Positions 1-10,500 of a DNA stretch of 64,000 nt are shown here, one piece after another. Location: positions 12,173,062-12,237,061 of the forward strand of contig OY754972.1 of assembly GCA_963576475.1 (NCBI GenBank), read 5' to 3'. The translations under genes and the position numbers were made by a program. Position 1 is the first letter of the stretch. Each line of letters begins with the position of its first letter. The DNA is from Molanna angustata (lineage: Eukaryota > Arthropoda > Insecta > Trichoptera > Molannidae). The notes beneath the pieces were generated by a model that had not been told where the DNA came from, did no database searches, and saw nothing but the letters and a program-made list of their open reading frames with translations.

Positions 1-757
1 GTCTTCTTACATATTGTGTATAGGCGACTGCCATACAAAATGTATGAAGCGATGTCGTCACTAAATTCAATTTTTAAAAAAATTGTTAAAAAAAAATTGA
101 GATCTTCTACTACAATGTTAATATTTTTTATAGAAAATTAAATTATCTAGTTGGGGTGTTTCGGCTTTTTTCGATAATTGTAAAAGTTTTGGAAATATAG
201 GCAGTTAAACTCATAAATTTATCATAAAAAAATATTTTTCTTAATAAAAAATGTTTGAGAAACCCTGGAATTTTTTTGAAAAAACTAATTTGAGATTTTG
301 TATTTGTCTATGTTTGTACCAATTTTCAGCGTTCTAGCGTTTATCGTTTCTGAGATATATGGAAAAATAAAATAAAAATTCAAAAGTTGATAACCCCTGA
401 CTGAAACAAAAATTCAAAATTCCGAGTATAAAAGTTTTGTAGGCCTGTAACTGTTTATATATTCTGAAATTTTAGGCTCTGTAAATTGAGCGGATCAAAA
501 GTTATAAGGGGGGGACGGACACACACACAGACACACACACACACACACAGACACACGAAATGTTCTACTCCGAATTCTGAGTAAATCCGTGTATGGAACA
601 TATATGCTGCGAAGCCTCTAAGTTGGTGTTTTTTGACTTCAAAGTTGGAAAAGCCGTGAAAAAAGTAGACCTCTCCATACAATTCTCGCGTATTCTGGCT
701 TGATACATTGTCGATATGTTAAGAGAACAAAGTTCTCCTGAACAAATCGACAGTTGG
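1..757 (+). repeat. Dispersed repeat A, copy 1 (cut by window edge)
   Basis: Positions 1-757 match 62177-62530 in the same orientation. Shared blocks include the opening GTCTTCTTA.ATATTGTGTA, a middle block with TTTTCAGCGTTCT and TGAGATATATGGAAAAAT, a block with AACCCCTGACTGAAAC, and the end. The 3' end of both copies (711-757 and 62482-62530) is a hairpin whose outer arms read TGTCGATATGTT and ATCGACA and whose core is AGAGAACA/TGTTCTCT. No open frame makes sense: the 75-codon frame at 455-682 on the minus strand is driven by a CA repeat. The class is unknown; a non-autonomous element is likely. Confidence 0.6.
519..556. repeat. (AC)n microsatellite
   Basis: Nearly pure AC dinucleotides with occasional AG, inside repeat A. 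Copy 2 of repeat A lacks this block. Confidence 0.9.
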
Positions 758-808
758 ATAAACCTTTTTGAAACAAATAATTATAGTAAGACTATGACAT
801 TAAATTAT

Positions 809-1010
809 ACTAGTTGCATGTAACACATGAGATCCAACTGTCGATAGCGATAGTATGTATAGTTGAAGAATATGTACCAAACTATAAACCCATAGATACA
901 AATTATTGAATATTTTCAGATATTTTGTTTTTTATACAACATATGTAGGTATGTATGTCAAGATGGGATAGTATGGAGGAAGATCCTTTTTCCTACCCAG
1001 AATATGCAAA
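809..1010 (+). repeat. Dispersed repeat B, copy 1
   Basis: Matches 61931-62110: both begin AGTTGCATGTAACACATGAG, continue with CCAACTGTCGAT.GCGATAG, and later share ATGTATGTCA.GATG.GATAGTATGGAGG and TTTTTCCTACCCAGAATATG. The block lies 3' of repeat A here but 5' of it near 62 kb. That fits either a tandem arrangement of a longer unit or two independent elements. The end resembles the 3' end of the LINE family that finishes in a GTATGTATG tail, but no protein is readable. Confidence 0.5.
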
Positions 1011-1069
1011 TATTTATTTAGATATAAAAACATATGTATATAAAAAATTAACACACTACTATTACAACT

Positions 1070-1102
1070 AGCGCCCTTGAATTAATAAACGGCGTTTTAA
1101 AA
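1070..1102 (+). repeat. CR1/L2-type LINE 3' tail (class T1)
   Basis: AGCGCCCTTGAATTAATAAACGGCG followed by an ATT-rich run, written here in two parts: AGCGCCCTTG and, 9 bases later, AAACGGCG. It is the stem-forming 3' end that also closes the LINE at 10501-11212. Only the tail is present. Confidence 0.5.
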
Positions 1103-1310
1103 AATATTTTTATTATTATTTATGATTCTATGATATTCTGTTCATGTGTTGAAATCGTCCTAAAAATCTTGTTGGAATCTGTTTCATTTTATCTATAGTT
1201 GGGTTTTAAATGTGCGTCTCTTTAACTTCAATAACTGTTAGGTATAATGTAATGTACATACATACACCTAATCAAATATTGACTACTTATAAGGACTGTG
1301 GCTTTCGTTG

Positions 1311-1595
1311 TTTCAATAGATGGTGTTACAAAAAGGTTTTTTCGTTTCTTCATAGATGGCAATAGTAATATTGTCACATTTCCAGGTGATTACAAATATA
1401 TATGAACTTTCAAAATTTACATTGATAAGGGAACTCAATAAGAAGGCATAACTGGCGAACGTTGCGCAATCGCATAAAGTGAGCACGTAAACCAGCCGAT
1501 GACAGGTCGTAAGCCCTGTAGGTACCATGAGTTTCTGGTTCTAAAATATTCCAACTTCGTCTCTATTGAGATGTTAAAAGTTTGTCAAATAAAAT
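1311..1595 (+). mobile_element. Retroposon family R, copy 1 (long 5' form)
   Basis: Same family as copies at 7338, 13408, 28021, 44521 and 50750. It shows the 5' module with two ATAGATGG motifs (1316 and 1354), the core GGCATAA.TGG.GAACGTTGCGCAA, the segment CCAGCCGATGACAGGTCGTA, and the 3' end CAACTTCGTCTCTATTGAGA followed by TGTCAA and A-rich sequence. No open frame, no tRNA-like head and no target duplication could be seen for this copy. It is most like a SINE-type retroposon of unknown origin. Confidence 0.7.
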
Positions 1596-1700
1596 ATCAC
1601 TATACTTACTTACACTGTATTTATTACCATTTCTTATCAGCTTTTGGTGAGTAAAGTTATCAGACTTTTATATTATTTATATTATATGTATCTATTTGGG

Positions 1701-1725
1701 TTAGGTTAGGTTAGGTTAGGTTAGG
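1701..1725. repeat. Interstitial telomere-like (TTAGG)5
   Basis: Five perfect TTAGG units, preceded by GGG, in otherwise AT-rich DNA. TTAGG is the canonical insect telomeric repeat. Flanks on both sides are ordinary repeats, so this is an internal short tract rather than a chromosome end. Confidence 0.9.
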
Positions 1726-1988
1726 TATATGTCATAACCTTATTGCCATAGTACATATTGTATTGTATGTTAACATTGATGTTTGGCAATAAATCCGCTA
1801 ATGTATAAATTATGTATGCAAGAAGATACAAATAAATGTATGTATTCAATGTATTGTGGGGTGTGCATACATGTCATCTAAAAGGATGAGGGCGTGTAAT
1901 GGGGTTTGTAATAGTGTTTGTTACTATTTTATTATATAATACAGTTTTTAGACTGGTTATAAAATGTCCTACTTTATTTTTATCTTAA

Positions 1989-2165
1989 ACAGTGTTATTT
2001 ATAAAAATAAATTTGGTTCAATTGAACCCGGTTCAAAGTTTTATTCTGAAATTCAAATATTCTCATATAAAAATAAATAATTCTTCTATGAGAATATTTG
2101 AATTTCAGAATAAGACTTTGAACCGGGTTCAATTGAACCAATTTTATTTTTATAAATAACACTGT
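1989..2165. mobile_element. Palindromic MITE-like hairpin
   Basis: The whole 177-bp unit folds on itself. The arms start ACAGTGTTATTTATAAAAAT and end with its complement. Inside, TTGGTTCAATTGAACC.GGTTCAAAG is mirrored by CTTTGAACCGGGTTCAATTG. The loop is about 20 bp of AT-rich DNA. Termini reading CAGTG could suggest hAT or Transib, but no target duplication is visible, so the superfamily is left open. Confidence 0.75.
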
Positions 2166-2636
2166 AAGAGTTTTAAAAAAAATATATAAGACTTACTTTG
2201 TTACTTATTGTAATGGCGATGATTCTGTTAATGGATGACCCATTTACTTAGTTATTTTTGTGTAAATCCGAAACGGAAAAGGGTTGTGATCCACATGATA
2301 CTTTTTCCATTGATACCTTTTTACTTTACTCCCACGGTTTGCCAAGCGGGATTATCTTATTTCACATCGTTCTCTTTTAGTGGGCGCGAATCATTGCATT
2401 TTTTTTCTCATTTGTGATTGCATAAAGGCGGCCGAAGTATATAGAAGTGGTGCATACAATAATCGTAAAAAATAATTTAAAATGTCGACTCCGCACGCCC
2501 AATTCCTGGCTGACACAGGATGTGGCCCGTCAAATGATGCGACTCACTCGTGTAGTAATGTCTTGCCATTGTGTGAATCCAAATTGAATCCTCTAAATCC
2601 TCTTCTTATCGTCTGCGGATGCAACATACCTACCAC
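2166..2636. other. Unassigned sequence with a short open frame
   Basis: No repeat match was seen. A frame opens at 2482 in a favourable start context (TTAAAATG) and encodes MSTPHAQFLADTGCG onward. It runs into the hAT element at 2637. Joining across the element leaves it open for about 16 more codons. No family is recognised, so it is not called as a gene. Confidence 0.3.
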
Positions 2637-3803
2637 CAGGGCCGGACCTCGCCTGCGCCTGGCGCACTTAGTTTGAAAACGGCACCCACCCTTAAAAATA
2701 TTTTTATTTCTAATTGCTTCTCGGGCAACTATCAGGTACTATGTCAAATATAAATTAATCACTATGTCAATAACAAGTTGCCACATTCTGGAGACTTATG
2801 ATAGGTACTAATCGTCTCATAGATCCAGACTGGAAACACACCAAGCTACGATGGCCGACAATCTTCTTTTAATAGATCGGCGATCCGTGTTAGGTATAGG
2901 AGTCGATCTTGGATAAGAACTTCCAACTTTCCCCGCCTATTTTGGTGATCTTCCCGGTGGTTGCTTACCTTCTGGAATTCTACTCATCGCAATTTTGAGA
3001 AGTGTTTCTAGGCTGCATTCACAATGAACGCCGAGTGCACTTAGTGACGCTCTAATCTCCGTTCATAATGACCGGAAACAGACGCTCAAAAGACACTCTG
3101 TGGCGTTCATATTGAACGTCGAGTGTACGCACCAAACGCTCTGTAAAATTGTCGGGTGAAAAACGCTTTGACAGTTATAGTATCTGTAGACTTCTATTGT
3201 TTTGAAAATGATTGTAGGTAATATAGTTTCCGGCAAATAAGGACTTTTCGTCGTGCAAGGTGGTGGGGGCGGTTTTTAATATATAGCAGCCAAGCAAAAA
3301 AATTCAATTTGCGCTCTGTGTAGCTCACGTGACATTCTCCAGTCATTTTCCGATAACTTAACCTATTTTTACAAATCTTAAAAACTGTCAGACCACTTAT
3401 TTCTTTCGTCACAGACAACTAAAAAGTATTCATTGAATCTAACTCACAAACAAAACGAAAACGCTTATAATAAATACATTCGTTGTGTGCTGCAAAGTAT
3501 ATATAGATATAAGTGTCACATAACACCTCTCCTCAATGTTCTGCTTTGGTTCTGAATTACTTGGCTCTGCATTATATAATATAAGAATTGTCAAATTAAT
3601 GTGCCACCAGGAAGACATCATATTTCATTGAGAACGTTTGACTCAATTAATACTGCGCCGAATTTGTGCTGCATTTCGCACTGTTTGGGTTTTGTGATTT
3701 TTTAAAATTATTATTTCTTATTGTTTTCATTGCGTTTGGCGCCTCATTTTTCCTTTTGCCTGGCGCAACTTCACCATTTTAACTTATGGTGTATCCGGTC
3801 CTG
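2637..3803 (+). mobile_element. hAT non-autonomous element with 8-bp target duplication
   Basis: The left end is CAGGGCCGGAC and the right end is ATCCGGTCCTG, imperfect inverted termini of hAT type. Flanking both is an exact 8-bp duplication CCTACCAC (2629-2636 and 3804-3811), the length expected for hAT. GCGCCTGGCGCA near the left end has a counterpart TGCCTGGCGCAA near the right end. No transposase frame is readable in the 1167 bp. A SINE piece sits at 2712-2833, and two 24-bp near-copies containing TGAACG.CGAGTG.AC occur about 90 bp apart (around 3020 and 3110). Confidence 0.8.
2712..2833 (-). mobile_element. SINE fragment (family S2) inside the hAT element
   Basis: Reverse complement of part of 7165-7290. 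Shared strings include CCAGACTGGA at the 3' side, TCTCCAGAATGTGGCAACTT and AGTTGCCCGAGAAGC. In this copy the tRNA-like head is absent. Confidence 0.65.
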
Positions 3804-4132
3804 CCTACCACCACCCTACAAATCGAGATTGCACAGATCAATTTTATATATATATCTCTTATCTCAATCGTGGGAATTTGATCGGCTCTCATCTTTAAGT
3901 GGTACTATTATTATTTTCTAGTAGTACCTATTTATTTATTTTCTTATCCAAGTTCTTTCCCAAACATATCTTTCATATCCTTTGCTCAGTGCAGACTTAA
4001 ATGCGATATGACATTCTTGTCATCTTACCTACCTCCTGTAGATAATCTTATAAATTAGAAGTCTTTTATTTATGAGTTGTGTAAGTAGTTCCAATACCGT
4101 CAATAATGCAAAATTGTAAAAAAAGTGTCTAT
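3804..4132. other. Unassigned AT-rich stretch
   Basis: Contains the right-hand hAT target duplication (3804-3811); otherwise I see no coding, repeat or RNA signal. Confidence 0.4.
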
Positions 4133-4620
4133 ATGGGGGGCAAGTCTGGTCCAACCGGCGAAATCAAAACCTTCACGATTATACATATCATGGATATAAT
4201 TATATCATGGACATATTGAAAGAATGAATGATGAACGTCTGACCAAAAAAATATACATGGGTGTAAGAGATGGAGTGAATAGCAGGGGCCGCCCCAGAAA
4301 GGGATGGCATGACCATGTGAATGATATTTTGAAAGAAGGAAATATAAGAAGCTTGAATAATCGACGAGCATGTATGAGACGATGCATGGATGTAAAAGAA
4401 GCTAGGAATGTATGCAAAAATAGAGGAGTATGGCGCTCGGTTCTCTCTGCTTACCCCGTAAGGGATATGGCGTGATGGTATGTATGTGTGTATTTAATTA
4501 TTATATGGAGTTCTATACTATCTTTAGATGTCATAGAACTCCATATGATAATTATATTCATGATAATATGGGTAATCACGGGGGTTTTGATTTCGCTGGT
4601 TGGACCAGACTTGTCCCCTT
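4133..4620. mobile_element. Palindromic MITE family G, copy 1, split by a LINE insertion
   Basis: The left arm (4133-4204) begins GGGGGGCAAGTCTGGTCCAA and the right arm (4493-4620) ends with its near-complement. The other three copies (46617, 59366, 61231) are uninterrupted, showing that the internal 0.28 kb is an insertion. At both junctions the MITE sequence around TAATTATAT is repeated, a probable target duplication of the inserted LINE end. Confidence 0.8.
4205..4492 (+). pseudogene. LINE reverse-transcriptase C-terminus (family 1), 5'-truncated
   Basis: An open frame from 4209 reads GHIERMNDERLTKKIYMGV, then RGRPRKGWHDHVNDILKEGN, then a cysteine-containing end (RRCMDVKEARNVCKNR) and LSAYPVRDMA followed by a TGA. 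It is the last 88 residues of an ORF2-type protein. The 3' end GGCGTGATGGTATGTATGTG is the diagnostic tail of this family, found again at 14785, 16785 and 33949. The RTE clade is my best guess for the class. Only the terminal piece was inserted, with no catalytic motifs left. The insertion sits inside the family G MITE. Confidence 0.85.
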
Positions 4621-5006
4621 GGTTTTATATAACTTTCACCTCATCCATCGACTTAAAAAAAAACTCAAAAAGAGTCTTTATAAAACTATAAAGAATGACA
4701 TTAATTATTATTTCGAGAAGTTATAGAATGTGTGTGAAATTAAATCAGAGTGTTGATTTTTGTCGTGTAATAAAATATAGTATTTAAAGTACCGAGTATT
4801 TTGCTTATTGTTCGTAGTGTCTGTCTAGACATTTATGTATAGGTACCTAATATTGTGTATTTACAGAGTTCACTGTTTAGTACGTGATGTGTATTTTCTG
4901 TTTGAAACTCTATCTTTTCTATTTTGTAACGTATAAGTAAGTATGTAATGTACTTAGGGTGTATGTATACGTGGGTTCTTTATGTACTTGCTAGATTGAT
5001 ACTTAG
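4621..5006. other. Unassigned AT-rich stretch
   Basis: No supported feature is seen. Confidence 0.4.
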
Positions 5007-5941
5007 TATAGGGCCGTCATAATCGTGGGACCACTGGCGGGGACACCCCCTTCATATCAATATTCACAGCTTTAACACAACTTATTACATAAGGATACTT
5101 CGATGGTTTTACATATTATTGGTCTTCTTTGACCCTTTATATTTTTCGATGTTTTCATTATTTGGGACTGTCTTTCTTATATATTTTATATTATTACATA
5201 ACTCTTACTTTTCGCTGTGTAAAAATATAAATCGAGACATGTATATTACGTAGTAATGAGTGCGATGAAATCGTTGAAATTATTTTATTATTTTTTACTT
5301 ATACATACACTGCTACACAGAAAAAAATTTCTTCAGTCAAGAAAATTTGTTTCATATATAACGAAAAAAATATTCTCTCAAATTAAGATTTTTTTGTTTT
5401 ATCTCAAAACAATATTTTCTTAATTCAAATAAATTTGTTTGAATTAAGAAAATATTGTTTTGAGATAAAACAAAAAATCTTAATTTGAGAGAATATTATT
5501 TTCGGTATACATGAAACAAATTTTCTTGACTGAAGAAAACTGTTTTTTCTGTGTAGATATTACAATAATTATTGGTTCTGCAATGCCCCACCAGGCAAAA
5601 AACCTGTGCCGGGTACAATGCATCTCGAGTCCAATGCATTAGTTGATACCAACATAAATCACACATAAAAAGTGATATTATTTCAAATAACAATGAAAAT
5701 AAAAAAATGCACTAATATACTTCGAGCAAAATAAAGTATGGGGTCGAAAGCTATGGGTGTAATTTTTTTCTCTTTATAGTGTCTGCCTAGTACTAAGAAC
5801 CTTTCCTTTATTTTAGTTTTAAAAGCATGACTATTTTCCGTTTGCTAATTGGGACAAATGACTCTCAGACAGGGACACTGGGACACATACTTCAAAACCT
5901 AGATACTGGACATGTCTCCCGGGACGTTCGGCAGCCCTATA
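5007..5941. mobile_element. hAT-like element with TATAGGGC termini
   Basis: The ends are TATAGGGCCG.C and, inverted, TATAGGGCTGCC. Next to the right end there is a run of GGGACA motifs typical of some hAT ends. The adjoining 8-mers ATACTTAG and ATACTAGT look like a decayed target duplication. The interior holds a separate palindrome (5313-5556). No transposase is readable. The assignment rests on the ends only. Confidence 0.45.
5313..5556. mobile_element. Palindromic MITE, probably Tc1/mariner type
   Basis: The arms begin CTACACAGAAAAAA and end with the exact complement TTTTTTCTGTGTAG. Over 100 bp of each arm pair, including TCTCAAATTAAGATTTTTT and AAACAATATTTTCTTAATTC. A TA precedes CACAGAAAAA on the left and follows on the right, which fits a TA target duplication. 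Confidence 0.75.
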
Positions 5942-6805
5942 ATACTAGTAGTTTGTTTACACGGTGTAAAACCTGACACATCCGTTAGTTAACAATATAA
6001 TATGACGTACATACTTTTATGTGTAATATTATACCTTATATACAGTTGGCAATGAGCGGTTTGTGTCTCACTTCAGGTGCTATGGTATATGCCTCGTCTC
6101 GTAGGGCCTTTGTGTAATTTCGTTTCTTTTCAATTCACATTTTTGGCGTTCAATCAAGTTTTCATTCTTCCTCTCACCGACCTCGCAATTTTTCGTATTT
6201 CGCACTCCTCTCTCGTCCGTCCTTACGATCGTTCCCTCTCACTCTGCTCTCATCGCAATAGGCAGTCTAGTTATTTATTTATTCCCAAATGCCGGGTGTT
6301 TGCGCGCATTGAATTTTCTTTTTACTCGTTTTCAATGAACCCAGTGTCTCGTGTGGGTACCTATATACCTGGGTGTGTTTGGACGCTTTCCAAACTTTCG
6401 TTTTATTCTTTTATTTATTTTTCGTATAATAAATTCGGCCCCGACAAAATTGTCACACTATTTCAATGGCGTCGTTAATTCACTACTGTTAATTACACGT
6501 GACGTTATATTTGTCTAATCTGATTAATATCTCTGTATTTTTGACTTATCGTTAAACGTAAATATATATCAATCTCGGTTCTATATTAATGCGCGTTACT
6601 AATAGAAAATTCCCATTGAGTTGTTCGTTTCTAGATATCTTGGTCACTTTTCTAATGCCCATCACATAAAGATCTGAAGTTTTTATATCCCTATGGTGTC
6701 GAGATTATTTATTTAGAGGGTTTCGTAAGCTACTCTTTTTACTATGATTTTTTATTGTTGTTTTATCTAGCAAAAGGGTCAAATAGTCCTTATATGCGGA
6801 GCAGT
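5942..6805. other. Unassigned, with a CpG-richer block at 6060-6480
   Basis: The block around 6100-6280 has more CpG and pyrimidine-rich runs (CTCGTCCGTCC, CGATCGTTCCCTCTCACTC) than its surroundings. A 133-codon frame at 6077-6478 is rich in F, S and R and has no domain I know. It could be a LINE 5' untranslated region or an unknown non-coding segment. Confidence 0.3.
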
Positions 6806-6963
6806 AGGGCTAGCCAAGATGCAAAAAACGAAAACGTTGACGCTGAACGTTATTTTTTTTGTATGGGATTTGACGTTTGATAACGTCATCAAACGTCAAA
6901 TCCCATACAAAAAAAATAACGTTCAGCGTCAACGTTTTCGTTTTTTGCATCTTGGCTAGCCCT
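6806..6963. mobile_element. Perfect palindromic hairpin element
   Basis: The 158-bp unit starts AGGGCTAGCCAAGATGC and ends with its exact complement. The arms pair without a visible mismatch up to a small loop around GATAACGTCATC. The lack of mismatches suggests a young insertion. No target duplication was found. Superfamily unknown. Confidence 0.8.
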
Positions 6964-7084
6964 CCTGGAGATGACTTTGTGTCTTAGAAAAATGTATTTT
7001 AAAGAATTCCTTAATTTTTTTTACTGTACCTATTTAAACGTCAAATTGATAGTTCTCTGCTATACTCCAGAGAGGGGTTTTGTA

Positions 7085-7318
7085 TCGTAGTGCGTTTATT
7101 TGTAAATTAAATAACTGTGTCTCCCGGGTTCGATTCCCGGTGGAGACACAGTTTTTAATTGTGTATTCAGTCTGGATCTGTGAGACGATTAATATCGTAA
7201 GTCTCCAGAATGTGGCAACTTGTTATTGGGTGCGTGTTAAATAATTAATCATTTGACATAGTGCCTGTTAGTTGCCCGAGAAGCTACGTAAAATAAAATA
7301 AAATAAAATAAAATAAAT
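7085..7318 (+). mobile_element. SINE (family S2) with T-arm-like hairpin head
   Basis: At 7115-7151 a hairpin pairs CTGTGTCTCC with GGAGACACAG around CGGGTTCGATTCCCG, which is a perfect pol III B-box/T-arm. Downstream is the S2 body (CAGTCTGGATCTGTGAGACG, TCTCCAGAATGTGGCAACTT) and an A-rich tail of AAAAT units at 7288-7317. I did not find a convincing A box, so the promoter may be incomplete. Confidence 0.65.
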
Positions 7319-7337
7319 AAGTAAATAATAAACACTT

Positions 7338-7680
7338 CGAATATTTTTATTATTGCATATGCGCAAACATTGGATTTTTTTCCCTGTCGGGAGTCAAAGA
7401 TATTTTTTAACAGATTTTTAATTATCTCAATAGAGACGAAGTTGGAATCTTCCAAGCGAAAAGAATTTCAGTATTACAATATATAGAACTTTCAAAATTG
7501 AATTGATAGGGATCTTATTAAAAAGGCATAATTGGTGAACGTTGCGCAAGCGCATAAAGTGATCACGTAAACCAGCCGATGACAGGTCGTAAGCCCTGTA
7601 GGTGCCTTGATTTACCGGTTCTCCTACAATAAATATTCCAATTTCGTCTCTATTGAGATAATTAAAAATCTGTTAAAAAA
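7338..7680 (+). mobile_element. Retroposon family R, copy 2, with internal inverted 3' segment
   Basis: The direct repeat AATAAACACTTC flanks it (7327-7338 and 7680-7691), a target duplication of about 11-12 bp. It begins CGAATATTTTTATTATTGCA, then carries an inverted copy of its own 3' end (7403-7447), then the normal core and 3' end finishing at CTGTTAAAAAA. The arms 7403-7447 and 7635-7680 pair with about one mismatch. It interrupts the 3' end of the SINE at 7682-7835. The A-rich end plus variable target duplications point to LINE-driven retroposition. Confidence 0.75.
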
Positions 7681-7681
7681 T

Positions 7682-7835
7682 AAACACTTCCTTACACCCT
7701 GCGCAAGTTGCGAGTTTATTGCCATATGGCAATTTCTTCCAAGCCTAGTGAAGCAATAATAGCGCGAGAAATTAATTTAAATCAATTTCTCCTCTGCTGG
7801 GGATCGAACTCAGGACGGTCGGTAAATTCTATGAG
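7682..7835 (-). mobile_element. tRNA-derived SINE (family S1), minus strand
   Basis: Read on the minus strand it has a degenerate B box (GAGTTCGATCCCC), the linker AAATTGATTTAAATTAATTT, and the T2-class 3' tail GGAAGAAATTGCCATATGGC ending GCGCAGGGTGTAAGGAAGTG. It matches the better copy at 12805-13010. Confidence 0.7.
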
Positions 7836-10500
7836 GAATGAATTAAAAGACAGCGAATTTAGCTTTTAAACAGAAATTTGTTTCCACGGAGGATGTAGAA
7901 CGTTTATAAAAAAGAAAATATTTTTTTTACAGTAGAAGCAAATTTAATCATTTGAGGATATAATCAAGACTGATGTCCTGTGATATTAAATAGCTATCGA
8001 CTAAATAAATCAGAATGTGTGGAATCATTAATAAAGATTTATTTGCTCCTTTTAAAGCATAATGAAATTATATCAAATAAATAATCCCCAATAAGTAATA
8101 TCACAATATAAATAATAACTCAAATACCAAGCCAATAATGTTATATTTTGAGAATCACCGAAAATCTTTGGTGATTTAAATAAGATCAGATCATGAGTAA
8201 CAATGTGCACAACTACATTTACGTTACCGAATATATACTTAAGAGCTTATTCTACAATTTTTTTAGTTACCTAAGTTGATACCTACATAATATCATATAT
8301 AATATGTATACATAATATATTATAACTAAGTTTTGTACCCTATTAACAATAGCGATTGTATAACAATAATCCATTTCCCCTCCATGTCTCGGGAGGATGT
8401 ACCCAGGGATGTTTTATCTTCAATCACGTGCAACGGGATGTCTTCTTATGTTTATTAATTTCTAATTTCACACTACGTAGTTAAATTACAACTAGTAACA
8501 GTAGTAATACGTAATTTATTTCTTTTACTATTTTTTTTTAATTTAAAACCTATAGTGTATTTTTTACATCAAAATTTCAATAGCGAGTCAATCTGCATGA
8601 AATCTACAAGTGCTCTGGACATCACCATCTCAGATGTTTACAATTTTTGTATATTTGTTTAAAAAATTATTTGGGCATCTAGTTTTTTAGTTATCAATTA
8701 TCAAAAATAGGTACTTAAAATTACACAAATTTGGACTCGTCTTGAGGTTTTTAAATAGCTCTAGTTTGTAAAACATTTGACATAGAAGGCTAAAACTTAC
8801 ACAGTTTTATTCTGTATGTTACAGGCTTTCATTTGATATACAACATTCGTGAATATTGAAGAAGGTATATTGGAAATCTTCAAAAACCATTTTTTGAAAC
8901 AAAAACGCATTTTTTATACGAGCACGCATATTTTCTTCGTACACTGTTTTAGTCATAGAATTATAAGGTACAGAAGCCGCGTGTAGTTCAAATTTCGAAT
9001 TCAAATGTATGACAAGTTGTTTTTTACATGTGTGTGAAGCGGTAGATCGGTAGGTGGACGTATTATGTAGGTGTACGTATACGGCCGGGCGAGTGAAACT
9101 CAGAACATTGTTCTTAGTTTTTGTTGTCATACTTTCATTGCGCTGACTAGGTATCTGTATCATATATAATCTAAGGATTTAGTATACCTATACCTACACA
9201 CCAAATTTCGAAATTGGATGACAATGGGATCATTTTACGGAAAAAAAATTGTAAAATTTGGTAATTTGATACTTCTCGTCAGACCATACTCACTCCCATA
9301 AACCTAAAATTATTATAATTTTCTAATTTCTATTGTATCATCATCTTCATAAGCTCGATAGCCGTGGGTAGACCTTGGCTGAGTCCATAAATCTCTTGCA
9401 TTCTTGGTATTCTATTGCTTTTGACTTCCACTTGCTTAGTTATTTGTGGAGTGGACATATCAGAGTCATTTCAAAATAGTTTAGCCTTATTCTTGAAACT
9501 CGAATCCGATCATAATTTCAAATTTTCGTTTAAAACTTACCTACCTGACGCCTGCGTTCATTCAAAATATCGACTGTCAATACTAACTACCGCATTATTC
9601 TCAGTAAAAAGGTAGGATCTAAGCGAATCGGATCGTATTGGGAACGGATTTGCAGTGAAGAGTAAGACCGTAGTCTTACATTTATACATTCTTGATATTT
9701 CTAGAAAATTTAAGAATAATAATTTAAGACCTATGAATTCACAGAGAATAATATCCGTTGTCTGTGGACAGAAAATAATAACCCCAAATAACAAATACAT
9801 AATATTGACTAAATATGTTTTAGAGACGTTTTAGACAATTCATCTGTCTCACTGTCCAGCAGAAAATATCCTTCCAGCTGTTTCCTATCCCATTTTCCAA
9901 TATTGAATATCATTTTTGGCAAAATAGTAGTTTTAAATTAATGCGTCATTTTCTTGGCGCAGTCACGGAACTGACTTTGTTTTTAATCGCCAGTTCATTA
10001 CATTTTATTTTAAAATGCATTAAGTAAATTTTGTTTTATGTATTCGGGAAATTTATTTTTTAATTGAGCTTATTAAAGATTCCGCATAAAATTGCAACGT
10101 CCGTGTAATGTGTATTTTTATAACCTGCCTATTATTTCCATCGTTTTTGTTTGTAGTTTTTTTTTTGTGACTTTAAATTAATGTGTCTCGGTGAATTTAT
10201 GCAAATTTTGGTCAAATTGAAATCAAATCGTCTTATCTGTAAATCATGTACAGTCGGGTAGGTATAATTATATCATTGATTACTTCTTGAAAAATATATG
10301 TTTAAAGAATATGCGCAATCTACCATGCATTTGCTTGGCAGAGTGTTTATTACTAAGTAAATTCGATTAAAAAATGTATACATAATCCTTTTCAAAACAA
10401 CCGAGATAAAAAAATACCGCAATAAATAGAACGATCACAAAAATGAATTGATAGACGCACATTTAATATACTTCAATATAATAATTTGGATGATTAATAT
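7836..10500. other. Unassigned AT-rich stretch
   Basis: 2.7 kb without a recognisable gene or mobile element. The 114-codon minus-strand frame at 8819-9163 has no feature I recognise and no start or splice context that stands out. Around 9340-9425 a patch with AGACCTTGGCTGAG resembles LINE 3' debris seen in Lepidoptera, but it is too short to call. Confidence 0.4.

Noticed and set aside
1701..1725. Chromosome end or telomere
   Set aside because: Only 25 bp and flanked on both sides by ordinary sequence.
3016..3131. Pair of TGAACG.CGAGTG repeats as a separate element
   Set aside because: They are direct, short, and inside the hAT element; no boundaries can be set.
6077..6478. 133-codon open frame as a gene
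   Set aside because: Composition dominated by F, S and Y with no domain and no splice or start support; kept only as an unassigned CpG-richer block.
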